Source of the DNA: JBPCQA01 sp050998615
GTDB taxonomy: Bacteria > Actinomycetota > Actinomycetes > Propionibacteriales > Nocardioidaceae
DNA length: 64,000 nucleotides
Assembly: GCA_050998615.1 (NCBI GenBank)
Contig: JBPCQA010000008.1
Span: forward strand, 1 to 64,000
Direction of reading: 5' to 3'
Position numbers and translations under genes: made by a program. Positions 18,469 through 27,190 of this stretch are shown piece by piece. Below the pieces are notes generated by a model. It saw only the letters and a list, made by a program, of their open reading frames with translations, searched no databases and had not been told where the DNA came from. Positions within the stretch are counted from its first letter, which is position 1, and each line of letters starts with the position of its first letter.

Positions 18469-19166
18469 CTCGAGTGCTCGTCGTCGAAGACGAAGAGAGC
18501 TACCGCGACGTCTTGGCCTACATGTTGCGCAAGGAGGGCTTCGACGTCGCCGTGGCGGCCGCCGGGCCCGCTGCCTTGGAGGAGTTCGAGCGATCAGGCG
18601 CCGACATCGTGCTGCTCGACCTGATGCTGCCCGGGCTGCCGGGCACCGAGGTGTGTCGCCGGCTGCGTCAGACATCGACGGTGCCGGTGATCATGGTGAG
18701 CGCGAAGGACGCCGAGATCGACAAGGTGGTCGGGCTGGAGCTCGGCGCCGACGACTATGTCACCAAGCCATACAGCCCCCGAGAACTCGTTGCGCGCATC
18801 CGTGCGGTGTTGCGCCGTGGCGTCGAGCCGGAGTTGATGCCGGCCACGCTGGAGGCCGGCGGGGTGCGCATGGACGTCGAGCGGCACGTAGTGACCGTTG
18901 GCGGTGACGAGATTCGGCTGCCGCTCAAGGAGTTCGAGCTGCTGGAGATGTTCTTGCGCAACAGCGGCCGGGTGTTGACTCGCGGGCAGCTCATTGACCG
19001 GGTGTGGGGGTCGGACTACGTGGGTGACACCAAGACGCTCGACGTCCACGTCAAGCGGTTGCGGGCGAAGATCGAGCCCGACCCCACCGAGCCGCGCTTC
19101 TTGGTGACGGTTCGAGGTCTGGGCTACAAGTACGACGCCCCGGTTGCGGGCCGACTGTTGGGCTGA
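18465..19166 (+). CDS. regX3: Response regulator RegX3
   Basis: OmpR/PhoB-family response regulator, 233 aa, partner of SenX3. Receiver domain 1-120 with acidic pocket E8-D9, phospho-acceptor D52 in LLDLMLPG and K101 in YVTKPYSP; winged-helix DNA-binding domain 135-228 (LPLKEFELLEMFLRNSGRVL; RVWGSDYVGDTKTLDVHVKR). GTG at 18465 with a strong AGGAGG ribosome site inside the end of senX3; translational coupling is likely. Confidence 0.95.
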   Translation: MTRVLVVEDEESYRDVLAYMLRKEGFDVAVAAAGPAALEEFERSGADIVLLDLMLPGLPGTEVCRRLRQTSTVPVIMVSAKDAEIDKVVGLELGADDYVTKPYSPRELVARIRAVLRRGVEPELMPATLEAGGVRMDVERHVVTVGGDEIRLPLKEFELLEMFLRNSGRVLTRGQLIDRVWGSDYVGDTKTLDVHVKRLRAKIEPDPTEPRFLVTVRGLGYKYDAPVAGRLLG

Positions 19167-19189
19167 GGGCTGGGCTGACGGCCAGGCCG

Positions 19190-19771
19190 CTACGGCGTCG
19201 AGGTGGCCGTGGTCGGGGCCAGTGGAGTCATCGTTGGACCGGCGGTGGGACGGACCGGGCCTACCGGCACGTCGGCGTACTCGGAACTGTCGGAAAGCAC
19301 CGGGGCATCAATCCTCACCGGAGCTGCGTTCGCGAACTCGAAATCCAAAGTCACGATGTCGCCGGGCCGAAAGTGCCCGTCAACGCGAATGTCACCGCTG
19401 TTCGCTAGCTGGACGCCGGTCTGTGACGGCAACCTGATCGGCTTCCCCGCCGTGTTGGTGACCCGAAGCGGCCGGCCCTGTTCGCTGGCCGTCACGATGA
19501 CGAGGCTGTCGGCCCGGTTCGCTTGATTGACGAGCGCGGCCACAACGGTCCCGTTCCCCTTGTCGTTGGCGACCACCAAGGTGTCGATCACAAAGACGGC
19601 GCCTTGCCGAACGGTGATGCCCTCGGCCGGCTGGTAAGGCTGGTTGGTTTGCGCACTGAAGCCGGCAGCGCAGCCCGCCAACAGCGGCGCCACGGCGGCC
19701 ACTAGCACGGCTGCGCGCCGCCCACGCGCCCGGTGTGTGATCGACCGGGTCGTCGCAGAGTGAGTCGTCAC
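19190..19771 (-). CDS. Putative lipoprotein
   Basis: 193-aa exported protein. The N-terminus has a basic segment, a hydrophobic core and the lipobox LLAGC with the lipidated cysteine at C34. The mature part is beta-rich (VFVIDTLVVANDKGNGTVVAALVNQ; GHFRPGDIVTLDFEF) and ends in a Pro/Thr-rich tail. The fold resembles copper-chaperone-like or Ig-like lipoproteins found near carD in actinobacteria, but the methionine/histidine copper ligands are not evident. GTG start at 19771 after an AAGGAGA ribosome site. Function unknown. Confidence 0.75.
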   Translation of the reverse strand: MTTHSATTRSITHRARGRRAAVLVAAVAPLLAGCAAGFSAQTNQPYQPAEGITVRQGAVFVIDTLVVANDKGNGTVVAALVNQANRADSLVIVTASEQGRPLRVTNTAGKPIRLPSQTGVQLANSGDIRVDGHFRPGDIVTLDFEFANAAPVRIDAPVLSDSSEYADVPVGPVRPTAGPTMTPLAPTTATSTP

Positions 19772-20078
19772 GATCCGTCGTTCTCCTTGCTGCCTATCGG
19801 TTGACCGCGGCCATGCTATGAGCCCGATCGAGGGCTGGTGCGAGTCGACGCCGACAGCCAAGCCAGCTGGCTCCCCAGCGCCCATCCGGTGAACGGCTGC
19901 TCTGTCGGCGCGGTCTCTTACAGTAGCGAAAGCACTTACCGAGCGGCTCGGCGCACCCTCGACAGGCACGAGATGCGCAATTTGTCAAGCCCCAAAATAC
20001 GCGCTGACCTGGGCAAACGCGCTTCCTCGCAACCTCCGCGCGTGGTATCCTTAAGCCCTGGAAAGGGGTAGCTGGCAC
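19772..20078. other. Intergenic region between the lipoprotein gene and carD
   Basis: Divergent promoter region of 307 bp. No gene is seen. It includes the putative carD -10 element at 20046. Confidence 0.5.
20046..20051 (+). promoter_or_regulatory. Possible -10 element for carD
   Basis: TATCCT in the context GGTATCCTTA fits a housekeeping actinobacterial -10, leaving a leader of about 20 bp before the carD ATG. No convincing -35 is seen 17 bp upstream, which is usual for promoters that rely on CarD and RbpA. Confidence 0.35.
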
Positions 20079-20564
20079 ATGACTTTTACGGTCGGCGAGA
20101 CAGTGGTGTATCCCAATCATGGGGCCGCGGTCATCGAAGAAATTGAGACTCGTCAAATCAAAGGAGAGGACCGGCTCTATCTCGTCCTCCGCATTGTCGC
20201 CCAAAACGACTTAGTCGTCCGAGTCCCAGCTTGCAACCTCGACCTCGTGGGTGTTCGCGATGTCGTTGACCAAGCCGGGCTCGAGCGGGTCTTCGACGTT
20301 TTGCGCGCCGAGCATACGGAGGAGCCGACCAACTGGTCGCGTCGTTACAAGGCAAACCTCGAGAAGCTGCACTCCGGTGACGTGATGAAAGTCGCGGAGG
20401 TGGTGCGTGACCTGTGGCGTCGCGAACGCGAGCGAGGCTTGTCTGCCGGTGAGAAGCGGATGCTCGCCAAGGCACGCCAGATCCTTGTGTCGGAGCTGGC
20501 GCTCGCAGAGCACACCAACGAGGACAAGGCCGAGACAATCCTCGACGAGGTCTTGGCTTCCTAG
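20079..20564 (+). CDS. carD: RNA polymerase-binding transcription factor CarD
   Basis: Global regulator that binds the RNA polymerase beta subunit and stabilises open complexes at rRNA and housekeeping promoters. 161 aa. N-terminal RNAP-interaction domain 1-55 (FTVGETVVYPNHGAAVIEEI), C-terminal helical domain with the DNA-contacting tryptophan in LEKLHSGD...VVRDLWRRERERGLSAGEKRM. ATG at 20079 with an AAGGGG ribosome site. It precedes ispD and ispF as in many actinobacteria. Confidence 0.97.
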   Translation: MTFTVGETVVYPNHGAAVIEEIETRQIKGEDRLYLVLRIVAQNDLVVRVPACNLDLVGVRDVVDQAGLERVFDVLRAEHTEEPTNWSRRYKANLEKLHSGDVMKVAEVVRDLWRRERERGLSAGEKRMLAKARQILVSELALAEHTNEDKAETILDEVLAS

Positions 20565-20616
20565 CCCTCGGCACACCGCTGCCGGGCCGAGCGGCGGCTC
20601 TTTCTGACATCTCGTT

Positions 20617-21357
20617 ATGCCCTCACACATTGCTGCGATCATTCCGGCCGCGGGCCTTGGCCTGCGGCTGGGCGGCGGGACGGCTCAGGCGTCCAGCGGT
20701 TCCGTCGACGCGCAGCCGTCTTTGGGCGACTCGTCGCCGCCTAAGGCGTTGAAGTTGTTGGCCGGTCAGTCTTTGGTACGCCGGGCCGCGGCCACGCTCA
20801 CTTCGATGGTTGATCAGCTCGTGGTGGCTGTTCCCGCGGACTGGGTCGGGCAGGTCGAAGCTGACCTGAGCGAGGGGGTTGGGGTGCCTGTCGTGGTGGT
20901 GCCCGGTGGGGCGACGCGTCAGCAATCCGTCCAACTCGCGCTCGCGGCGGTCGCTGCCGACACCGAGTGGGTGTTGGTGCACGATGCGGCCCGGCCGTTG
21001 GTGCCGGCAGCCGTCGTCCGGCGGGTAGTCGCTGGGCTGCGCCACGGCGCCAACGCCGTCATCCCCACCATCGCGGTCGCCGACTCGCTGCGCCAGACGC
21101 TCGACTCCGGCGCCAGTGTGCCCCTTGACCGCACCCGCGTGCATGCGGTGCAGACTCCGCAAGGTTTCTGCCGAGCCGTCTTGACCCAAGCCCACCGAAG
21201 GGCCACGGGTGGTGACGCGAGCGACGATGCCACGCTGGTAGAGCAGTGTGGGGTCGAGGTCGCCATAGTGGCCGGAGACGAGCTGGCTTTTAAGATCACC
21301 CGGCCGATCGACCTTGCCTTGGCCGAGACGATACTCAAAGCCCGGGCTGCCACCTAG
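20617..21357 (+). CDS. ispD: 2-C-methyl-D-erythritol 4-phosphate cytidylyltransferase
   Basis: MEP-pathway enzyme joining CTP to methylerythritol phosphate, 246 aa. The nucleotide-binding N-terminus IIPAAGLGLRLG, the VPGGATRQQSVQLAL segment, VLVHDAARPLV and the C-terminal EVAIVAGDELAFKITRPIDLALAE are standard. Between the glycine loop and the PKALKLLAGQ lysine motif there is an insertion of about 20 Ser/Gln/Gly-rich residues (25-44) that typical IspD proteins lack; it falls in the flexible loop over the active site. 52 bp after carD. Confidence 0.95.
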   Translation: MPSHIAAIIPAAGLGLRLGGGTAQASSGSVDAQPSLGDSSPPKALKLLAGQSLVRRAAATLTSMVDQLVVAVPADWVGQVEADLSEGVGVPVVVVPGGATRQQSVQLALAAVAADTEWVLVHDAARPLVPAAVVRRVVAGLRHGANAVIPTIAVADSLRQTLDSGASVPLDRTRVHAVQTPQGFCRAVLTQAHRRATGGDASDDATLVEQCGVEVAIVAGDELAFKITRPIDLALAETILKARAAT

Positions 21358-21393
21358 TGGCGTGTTGCCGCGAAACGCCTTCAGCCACAACGG

Positions 21394-21876
21394 TCAGAGG
21401 TAGACGCAGGCGGTGGCCACGGCGGCCAGCCCTTCGCCGCGTCCGGTGAGCCCCAGCCCGTCAGTGGTGGTCGCCGACACGGTGAAGCTGGCGCCGCATG
21501 CCTGGCTCAAGACATCCTCGGCCTCCTCGCGGCGCGTCGCGATCGCCGGCGAGTTGCCGATCAGCACGGCAGCGACGTTTCCGACCCTGGCGCCGGCAAG
21601 CTGTAGCCGGCGTGTCGTCTCGGCCAGCAAGGAGAGGCCACTGGCGCCAGACCACTGCGGATCCGTCGTACCGAACTGACTGCCCAGGTCACCGAGCCCG
21701 GCCGCCGAAAGCAGCGCGTCACAGGCTGCGTGCGCTACGACGTCTCCGTCAGAGTGACCGTCGAGCCCGAGCGGCGCATCGGGCCACCAGAGCCCCGCCA
21801 CCCAAAGCTGCCTGCCCTCGGCCAGGGGATGGACGTCCACCCCGATGCCGATGCGCGGAGCCGGGCCGGTGATCAT
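21394..21876 (-). CDS. ispF: 2-C-methyl-D-erythritol 2,4-cyclodiphosphate synthase
   Basis: Makes the cyclic diphosphate of the MEP pathway, 160 aa. Metal ligands D14 and H16 in GIGVDVHPL and H49 in HSDGDVVAHA; the C-terminal TTTDGLGLTGRGEGLAAVA matches the family. ATG at 21876. It is on the strand opposite ispD and convergent with it, 36 bp apart, whereas ispDF usually run in the same direction, so a local inversion is implied. The start overlaps the upstream part of an open frame on the other strand that I do not count as coding. Confidence 0.94.
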   Translation of the reverse strand: MITGPAPRIGIGVDVHPLAEGRQLWVAGLWWPDAPLGLDGHSDGDVVAHAACDALLSAAGLGDLGSQFGTTDPQWSGASGLSLLAETTRRLQLAGARVGNVAAVLIGNSPAIATRREEAEDVLSQACGASFTVSATTTDGLGLTGRGEGLAAVATACVYL

Positions 21877-21994
21877 CCGTAGATCATGCCAGCCCAGCAG
21901 TGCGAGCCCGCTGGCTCTCTTACGGGTCTGTGACATCCGCGCTGAATGGCCGATTAGGGGATCGACGCCTTGCGACATGAGGGACCATGGAGAG

Positions 21995-23536
21995 ATGACA
22001 ATCGCGAGACGGTACGGCGCACTCGCTGGCATCGCCGCCGCCGGCGCCGGGCTGGGAGCCTCCGAGCTGCTGAGCGGCCTCTTGCACCAGCGTGTCTCAC
22101 CGTTGGTCGCGGTGTCTGAGTCGGTCATCGGCCTGACACCTGGGTCCGTTGTCGAGTTCGTCATCTCGATCGTCGGTCGCAACGACAAGCCGTTGCTCAT
22201 CGCGGCGACGCTCGTCGGGCTCGCCATCGTCAGCGCAGTGAGTGGTGTGGTGGCGCTGCGGTCTCGATTCGCCGCCGAGGCGATCTTGGTGGCGATGGGC
22301 ATCGTGCTCGTCGCCGCCGTCCATGCCAGGCTCACACCGTCGACGGTTACCTACGTGCCGGCCGTGATCGGGGTTGTCGTTGCCATGGTGACGTTGGCTT
22401 GGCTCACGCCCTTCGCGTTCAACGCAGCACAAAGGGGCAGTCCGCGATCTGCTGCATCAAACCTGCGACGGTCGATGCCAGCCCGCCGCGACTTCCTGCT
22501 GCTGGCCGGATCGGCGACGTTGATCGCGATCGTCGCCGGCGGCGCGGGCCGGGTCTTCGCCCAGGGCCGGGCCGCCGTCGAGGCCGCTCGCAGCAAGCTT
22601 CGGCTGCCGATCACCAAACCGACCCCGCCGCCGGGAGTCAACCTTGGCGTAGCGGGCGTCACGCCGTATATCACGCCGCAAGGCAGCTTCTATCGCATCG
22701 ACACTGCCCTGTCGGTGCCGCAGATTTTGCCGACGGACTGGCGGCTGCGGATCCACGGCATGGTCGATCGAGAGATCACCGTGACGTATCACGATCTGGT
22801 GGCCCGCGGCCTTACCGAGGCCTGGGTCACGCTGTGTTGCGTCTCGAACATCGTCGGCGGCGACCTGATCAGCAACGCTCGGTGGTCGGGGGTGCGAATC
22901 GCCGACGTGCTCAAGGACGCCGGCATCCACGGCAACGCCGATGCCGTTCTCGCCACCTCGTCGGACGGCTGGACCTGCGGAACGCCGCTCGGCGCGCTCA
23001 CCGACGACCGCAACGCGATGTTTGCGATGGCGATGAACGGTGAGCCGTTGACTCCCGAACATGGCTTCCCGGTCCGCATGGTCGTCCCAGGTCTGTACGG
23101 GTATGTGTCGGCTTGTAAGTGGGTCGAGGACCTGAATGTCACGCGGTTCGACGACTTCAGCGCGTTCTGGACCCAGCGTGGCTGGTCGCCCCAGGGGCCG
23201 GTCAAGACCGAGTCTCGCATCGACGTGCCGAGCAATGGTCAAAGTGTGCCGGCTGGGCAAGTAGCGATCGGCGGGGTCGCCTGGGCACAACACACCGGAA
23301 TCTCCAAGGTGGAGGTGCACGTCGACGACGGCCCCTGGCAGGTCGCGTCGCTCGGCGCCGACCCGTCAATCGACACCTGGCGGCAATGGGTTCACGGCTG
23401 GCACGCCACCCCGGGCTTACACCAAATCCAGGTGCGGGCAACCGATGCCACTGGCAGGGTGCAAACGTCCACGGTTGCCGGCGTACTGCCCAATGGCGCC
23501 ACCGGCTGGCACACGATCACCGTGCGGGTGACCTAA
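21995..23536 (+). CDS. Membrane-anchored molybdopterin-dependent oxidoreductase (sulfite oxidase family)
   Basis: 513 aa. The N-terminus has four hydrophobic segments (about 8-28, 65-88, 95-110 and 118-140). A twin-arginine-like RRDFLLLAG at 164-172 precedes another hydrophobic segment, then a sulfite-oxidase-fold molybdopterin domain (about 240-410) with the probable Mo-ligand cysteine in VTLCCVSN, and a C-terminal Mo-co dimerisation (Ig-like) domain (420-513). Predicted extracytoplasmic oxidase or reductase using Moco; substrate (sulfite, or oxidised Met/biotin sulfoxide) cannot be decided. ATG at 21995, preceded by GAGGGA. Divergent from ispF. Confidence 0.87.
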   Translation: MTIARRYGALAGIAAAGAGLGASELLSGLLHQRVSPLVAVSESVIGLTPGSVVEFVISIVGRNDKPLLIAATLVGLAIVSAVSGVVALRSRFAAEAILVAMGIVLVAAVHARLTPSTVTYVPAVIGVVVAMVTLAWLTPFAFNAAQRGSPRSAASNLRRSMPARRDFLLLAGSATLIAIVAGGAGRVFAQGRAAVEAARSKLRLPITKPTPPPGVNLGVAGVTPYITPQGSFYRIDTALSVPQILPTDWRLRIHGMVDREITVTYHDLVARGLTEAWVTLCCVSNIVGGDLISNARWSGVRIADVLKDAGIHGNADAVLATSSDGWTCGTPLGALTDDRNAMFAMAMNGEPLTPEHGFPVRMVVPGLYGYVSACKWVEDLNVTRFDDFSAFWTQRGWSPQGPVKTESRIDVPSNGQSVPAGQVAIGGVAWAQHTGISKVEVHVDDGPWQVASLGADPSIDTWRQWVHGWHATPGLHQIQVRATDATGRVQTSTVAGVLPNGATGWHTITVRVT

Positions 23537-23571
23537 CCTCCACACCCACGCGGAGTCGATACGCTGGGCGG

Positions 23572-24987
23572 GTGACGCTCCGCCTCTATGACACCGCCAC
23601 GCGTGAGATCCGTGACTTCGAGCCGTTGCACCCGGGCCGAGTCGGGATCTACCACTGCGGGCTAACGGTGCAGGGCCCGCCGCACGTGGGACACATCCGC
23701 AAAGAGGTGGTCTTCGACGTGTTGCGGCGCTGGCTCGAGCACAGCGGCTATGACGTGACGCTGATCGCGAACATCACCGACATCGACGACAAGGTGCTGG
23801 CCAAGTCCCTCGAGCAGCAGCGGCCGTGGTGGGCGATCGCCTACGCCAACGAGCGTGCCCTGCATCAAGCATATGTGGCCCTTGGGTGCCTCCCGCCGAC
23901 GTACGAGCCGAGGGCGACCGGTCACATCCCCGAGATGATCGTGCTGATCGAGGAGCTGATCGCCAAGGGGCATGCCTACGCCGCCGAGGACGACTCCGGT
24001 GACGTCTACTTCGACGTGCGGTCATGGCCGGCGTACGGCGAGCTGTCCCGCCAGCGGCTCGACCACATGGAAGCGGCCGCCGACGCGGATCCCCGCGGCA
24101 AGCGGGATCCACGCGACTTCGCCTTGTGGAAGGGGCACAAGACCGGCGAGCCTGAAACCGCGTCCTGGCCGACGCCATGGGGCGCCGGCCGGCCGGGATG
24201 GCACCTGGAGTGCTCGGGGATGGTCGGGAAGTACCTCGGGCCGGAGTTCGATATCCACGGTGGCGGCCTCGATCTGCGGTTCCCTCACCACGAGAACGAG
24301 CTTGCCCAGTCGACCGCCGCCGGCCGGCCGTTTGCCCGCTGGTGGATGCACAACGCGATGGTCAACCTGGCCGGTGAGAAGATGAGCAAGTCGGTAGGCA
24401 ACTTCTTGCTGGTCAGCGAGGTTATCAAGCGAGTCCGGCCAATCGATCTGCGCTACTACCTGGTGGCCCCGCACTACCGGTCGGTCGTCGAGTTCAGTTT
24501 CGAGTCGTTGGACGAGGCGGCCACCGCGTTCGGGCGAATCGAGGGCTTCGTGGTGCGGGCCAGCGAGGTCACCAGTGGTGTCGAGCCGGCCGACGACGGT
24601 GTTATCTGCGCCGACTTCGCCGCCGCGATGGACGACGACTTGGCCCTTCCGGCCGCGCTCGCGGCATTGCATGGCACGGTTCGCGAGGGCAACAAGCTCC
24701 TGGCCGACGGCGACTCCGCGGCGTTGCGGGGCAACCTGGCCGCTGCCCGCCGGATGCTCGGGCTGCTCGGGCTGGATCCGCTCGCGCCACATTGGGCCAC
24801 GAGCGCCGGGTCGAAGTCCACTGCGGGGCCGGTCGACGAGCTTGTGCAGGCGTTGCTCCGACAGCGTCAAAAAGCCCGCGAGCGCAAGGACTTCACCGCT
24901 GCCGACGCGATCCGTGACCAGCTTCACGCCGCAGGGGTGGAGGTCGAGGACACCCCACTGGGCCCGCGATGGACGCGGGCGCAGTGA
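23572..24987 (+). CDS. cysS: Cysteinyl-tRNA synthetase
   Basis: Charges tRNA-Cys, 471 aa. Zinc ligand C29 in YHCGLTVQ, HIGH-type motif HVGH (38-41), CSGM zinc region, HHENE and KMSKS are all present. GTG at 23572, matching where CysS begins; an open frame upstream overlaps the previous gene and is not used. The stop overlaps the rlmB start (TGATG). This CysS lacks the MshC-specific pattern and sits in the classical ispF-cysS-rlmB neighbourhood. Confidence 0.96.
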   Translation: MTLRLYDTATREIRDFEPLHPGRVGIYHCGLTVQGPPHVGHIRKEVVFDVLRRWLEHSGYDVTLIANITDIDDKVLAKSLEQQRPWWAIAYANERALHQAYVALGCLPPTYEPRATGHIPEMIVLIEELIAKGHAYAAEDDSGDVYFDVRSWPAYGELSRQRLDHMEAAADADPRGKRDPRDFALWKGHKTGEPETASWPTPWGAGRPGWHLECSGMVGKYLGPEFDIHGGGLDLRFPHHENELAQSTAAGRPFARWWMHNAMVNLAGEKMSKSVGNFLLVSEVIKRVRPIDLRYYLVAPHYRSVVEFSFESLDEAATAFGRIEGFVVRASEVTSGVEPADDGVICADFAAAMDDDLALPAALAALHGTVREGNKLLADGDSAALRGNLAAARRMLGLLGLDPLAPHWATSAGSKSTAGPVDELVQALLRQRQKARERKDFTAADAIRDQLHAAGVEVEDTPLGPRWTRAQ

Positions 24988-25967
24988 TGGCGGGCAACAG
25001 CAAGCGGCAAGGCGCGGTCCGCAAACGGCAGGGCGGCAACCCCACGGCAGGCTCCGGCGGCCGTCGCCGCAAGGCGCTCGAGGGCAAGGGGCCTACGCCG
25101 AAGGCCACCGAACGCGAGGGACACAAGGCCCACGGCAGCCGGCGATCCACACCGGACAGGCAGGGCGCCGGCCAGACCAGCCGGACGCGTAAGCCGTCGA
25201 GCAGCACCGAATGGGTGGCCGGCCGCAATTCGGTGGTCGAGACGCTGGAGGCGCGGGTGCCCGTGACCACCGTGTACGTGGCCGAGCGTACCGAGCGAGA
25301 TGACCGGCTCCGCGACGTCTTCAAGCTCGCCGCAGACCGCCACATCGGCGTGCTAGAGGTCAGCCGTGCCGAGCTCGACCGGCTCACCGACGGAGCCGTC
25401 CACCAGGGCGTGGCGATGAAGATCCCTGCCTACGTTTACGCCGATCCGCACGAGCTGGTCACGGCCGCGCAAGAGGCGGGCGGCACACCCCTGATCGTGG
25501 CGCTCGACTCGGTCACGGATCCACGAAACCTGGGAGCGGTGGTGCGCTCGGCAGGCGCTTTCGGCGCTGACGGCGTCGTCGTACCCGAACGGCGTGCGGC
25601 CGGCATGACGGCAGGTGCGTGGAAGAGCTCGGCCGGAGCCGCGGCACGGGTGCCGGTGGCCCGAGCCACCAACCTCACCCGCCAGCTTCAGGACTACCAA
25701 CGCGCCGGGCTCACGGTGGTCGGCCTGGACACCGCGGGGGACGTGACCATCAGTGATCTGGAGGCGGCTGCCGATCCGCTGGTGCTGGTCGTGGGCAGCG
25801 AGGGCAACGGGTTGTCTCGGCTGGTCCGGCAGACGTGCGACGTGCTGGTGTGCATCCCGATGGCCTCGTCGACCGAGTCACTCAACGCCGGGGTGGCTGC
25901 GAGCATCGCGTTGTACGAGATCGATCGACACCGTCCGGCGTCCAAGCCGGCCCAAAGTGCACGCTGA
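24987..25967 (+). CDS. rlmB: 23S rRNA (guanosine-2'-O-)-methyltransferase RlmB/TrmH family
   Basis: SPOUT-fold methyltransferase, 326 aa, with an extra Lys/Arg/Gly-rich N-terminal tail of about 75 residues common in actinobacteria. Then an RNA substrate-binding L30-like domain (WVAGRNSVVETLEA) and the SpoU catalytic domain with motifs SVTDPRNLGAVVRSAGAFG, VVGSEGNGLSRL and PMASSTESLNAGVAASIALYE, the last forming the SAM-binding knot. Coupled to cysS by a one-base overlap. Probably methylates G2251-equivalent of 23S rRNA. Confidence 0.92.
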   Translation: MAGNSKRQGAVRKRQGGNPTAGSGGRRRKALEGKGPTPKATEREGHKAHGSRRSTPDRQGAGQTSRTRKPSSSTEWVAGRNSVVETLEARVPVTTVYVAERTERDDRLRDVFKLAADRHIGVLEVSRAELDRLTDGAVHQGVAMKIPAYVYADPHELVTAAQEAGGTPLIVALDSVTDPRNLGAVVRSAGAFGADGVVVPERRAAGMTAGAWKSSAGAAARVPVARATNLTRQLQDYQRAGLTVVGLDTAGDVTISDLEAAADPLVLVVGSEGNGLSRLVRQTCDVLVCIPMASSTESLNAGVAASIALYEIDRHRPASKPAQSAR

Positions 25968-25978
25968 GGGGACTGCTG

Positions 25979-27190
25979 ATGCCTGTCGAACGCCTATTGC
26001 CGAGCGCCGAAGCGGAGGACCTGCTGGGAGTCGTCCGGGAGATCGCCGCCGAACGGCTGGCGCCTCGGGCATCCCGGGCGGAGGCGGACGCGGAGTTTCC
26101 CCGAGACATTTTCGCCCTGTTGGGGCAGCTCGGTCTGATGTCGTTGCCGTTCGACGAGGCCGATGGCGGCGGCGGGCAGCCCTACGAGGTTTATCTGCAG
26201 GTGCTGGAAGAGATCGCGATGGCGTGGATGAGTGTGGGTGTCGACGTGTCGGTCCACACGCTTGCCGCGTCGGCGATGTCGCGCTTCGGCTCGCACGAGC
26301 AGCGCAAACGGTGGCTGCCGGGCATGCTGGGCGGCATCCAGCTCGGCGCGTACGCGCTGTCCGAGCCACAGGCCGGCTCCGACGTGTCGGCGATCGCGAC
26401 CAAGGCGACGCGCGATGGGGATAGCTACGTTGTCACCGGCACCAAGGCCTGGATCAGCCACGGCCCGGATGCAGACTTCTTGCTGTTGTTCGCCCGTACG
26501 TCGGCCGATGCCCGGGTTGGCTTGTCTGCGTTCCATGTGCCGCTGGGTGCCCAGGCTGACTCGGAGGGCATCGATGGCGTCGGGCGAATCAGTGGCGTCA
26601 GTTTCGGTGCGCCGGAGAAGAAGATGGGCATGACCGCCTCGACGACCACCCAGGTGCTCTTCGATGCCACCCGGCTACCCGCGCAGTTGCGGATAGGCGA
26701 GGAGGGCGACGGGATGAAGATCGCGTTGTCTGCTTTGGATGCGGGGCGGTTGGGCATTGCCGCATGCGCCACCGGCCTGGGCCAAGCGGCCCTGGACTTG
26801 GCGGTCGGGTACGCGCGGGAGCGCCACCAGTTCGGGCGCCCGATCGCGCAGTTCCAGGGCCTGCAGTTCATGCTGGCCGACATGGCAGCCGCCGTCGAGA
26901 CGGCGCGCGCGCAGTACATCTACGCGGCCCGGATGCGTGATGCGGGGCGCGACTTTTCCCGAGCGGCCTCGGTGGCCAAGCTCGTCGCAACCGACGCCGC
27001 GATGAAAGTCACCACCGATGCCGTCCAGGTGCTTGGGGGCTATGGCTACACCCAAGACTTCCCCGCCGAGCGCTACATGCGAGAGGCCAAGGTCACCCAG
27101 ATCTTCGAGGGCACGAACCAGATACAACGAATGGTCATCGCACGGAGCCTACTGAGATCGGCTGGCGCGGCTCGATCGGCTCGGTCTTGA
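25979..27190 (+). CDS. Acyl-CoA dehydrogenase
   Basis: FAD-dependent dehydrogenase, 403 aa. The family signature YALSEPQAGSD and the C-terminal QIFEGTNQIQRMVIAR with catalytic Glu in FEGT are complete; GGYGYTQDFPAERYMREAK is typical of short- or medium-chain enzymes. Acyl-chain preference cannot be read. ATG at 25979, 11 bp after rlmB. The 3' end overlaps the convergent DUF4032 gene by 56 bp. Confidence 0.92.
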   Translation: MPVERLLPSAEAEDLLGVVREIAAERLAPRASRAEADAEFPRDIFALLGQLGLMSLPFDEADGGGGQPYEVYLQVLEEIAMAWMSVGVDVSVHTLAASAMSRFGSHEQRKRWLPGMLGGIQLGAYALSEPQAGSDVSAIATKATRDGDSYVVTGTKAWISHGPDADFLLLFARTSADARVGLSAFHVPLGAQADSEGIDGVGRISGVSFGAPEKKMGMTASTTTQVLFDATRLPAQLRIGEEGDGMKIALSALDAGRLGIAACATGLGQAALDLAVGYARERHQFGRPIAQFQGLQFMLADMAAAVETARAQYIYAARMRDAGRDFSRAASVAKLVATDAAMKVTTDAVQVLGGYGYTQDFPAERYMREAKVTQIFEGTNQIQRMVIARSLLRSAGAARSARS

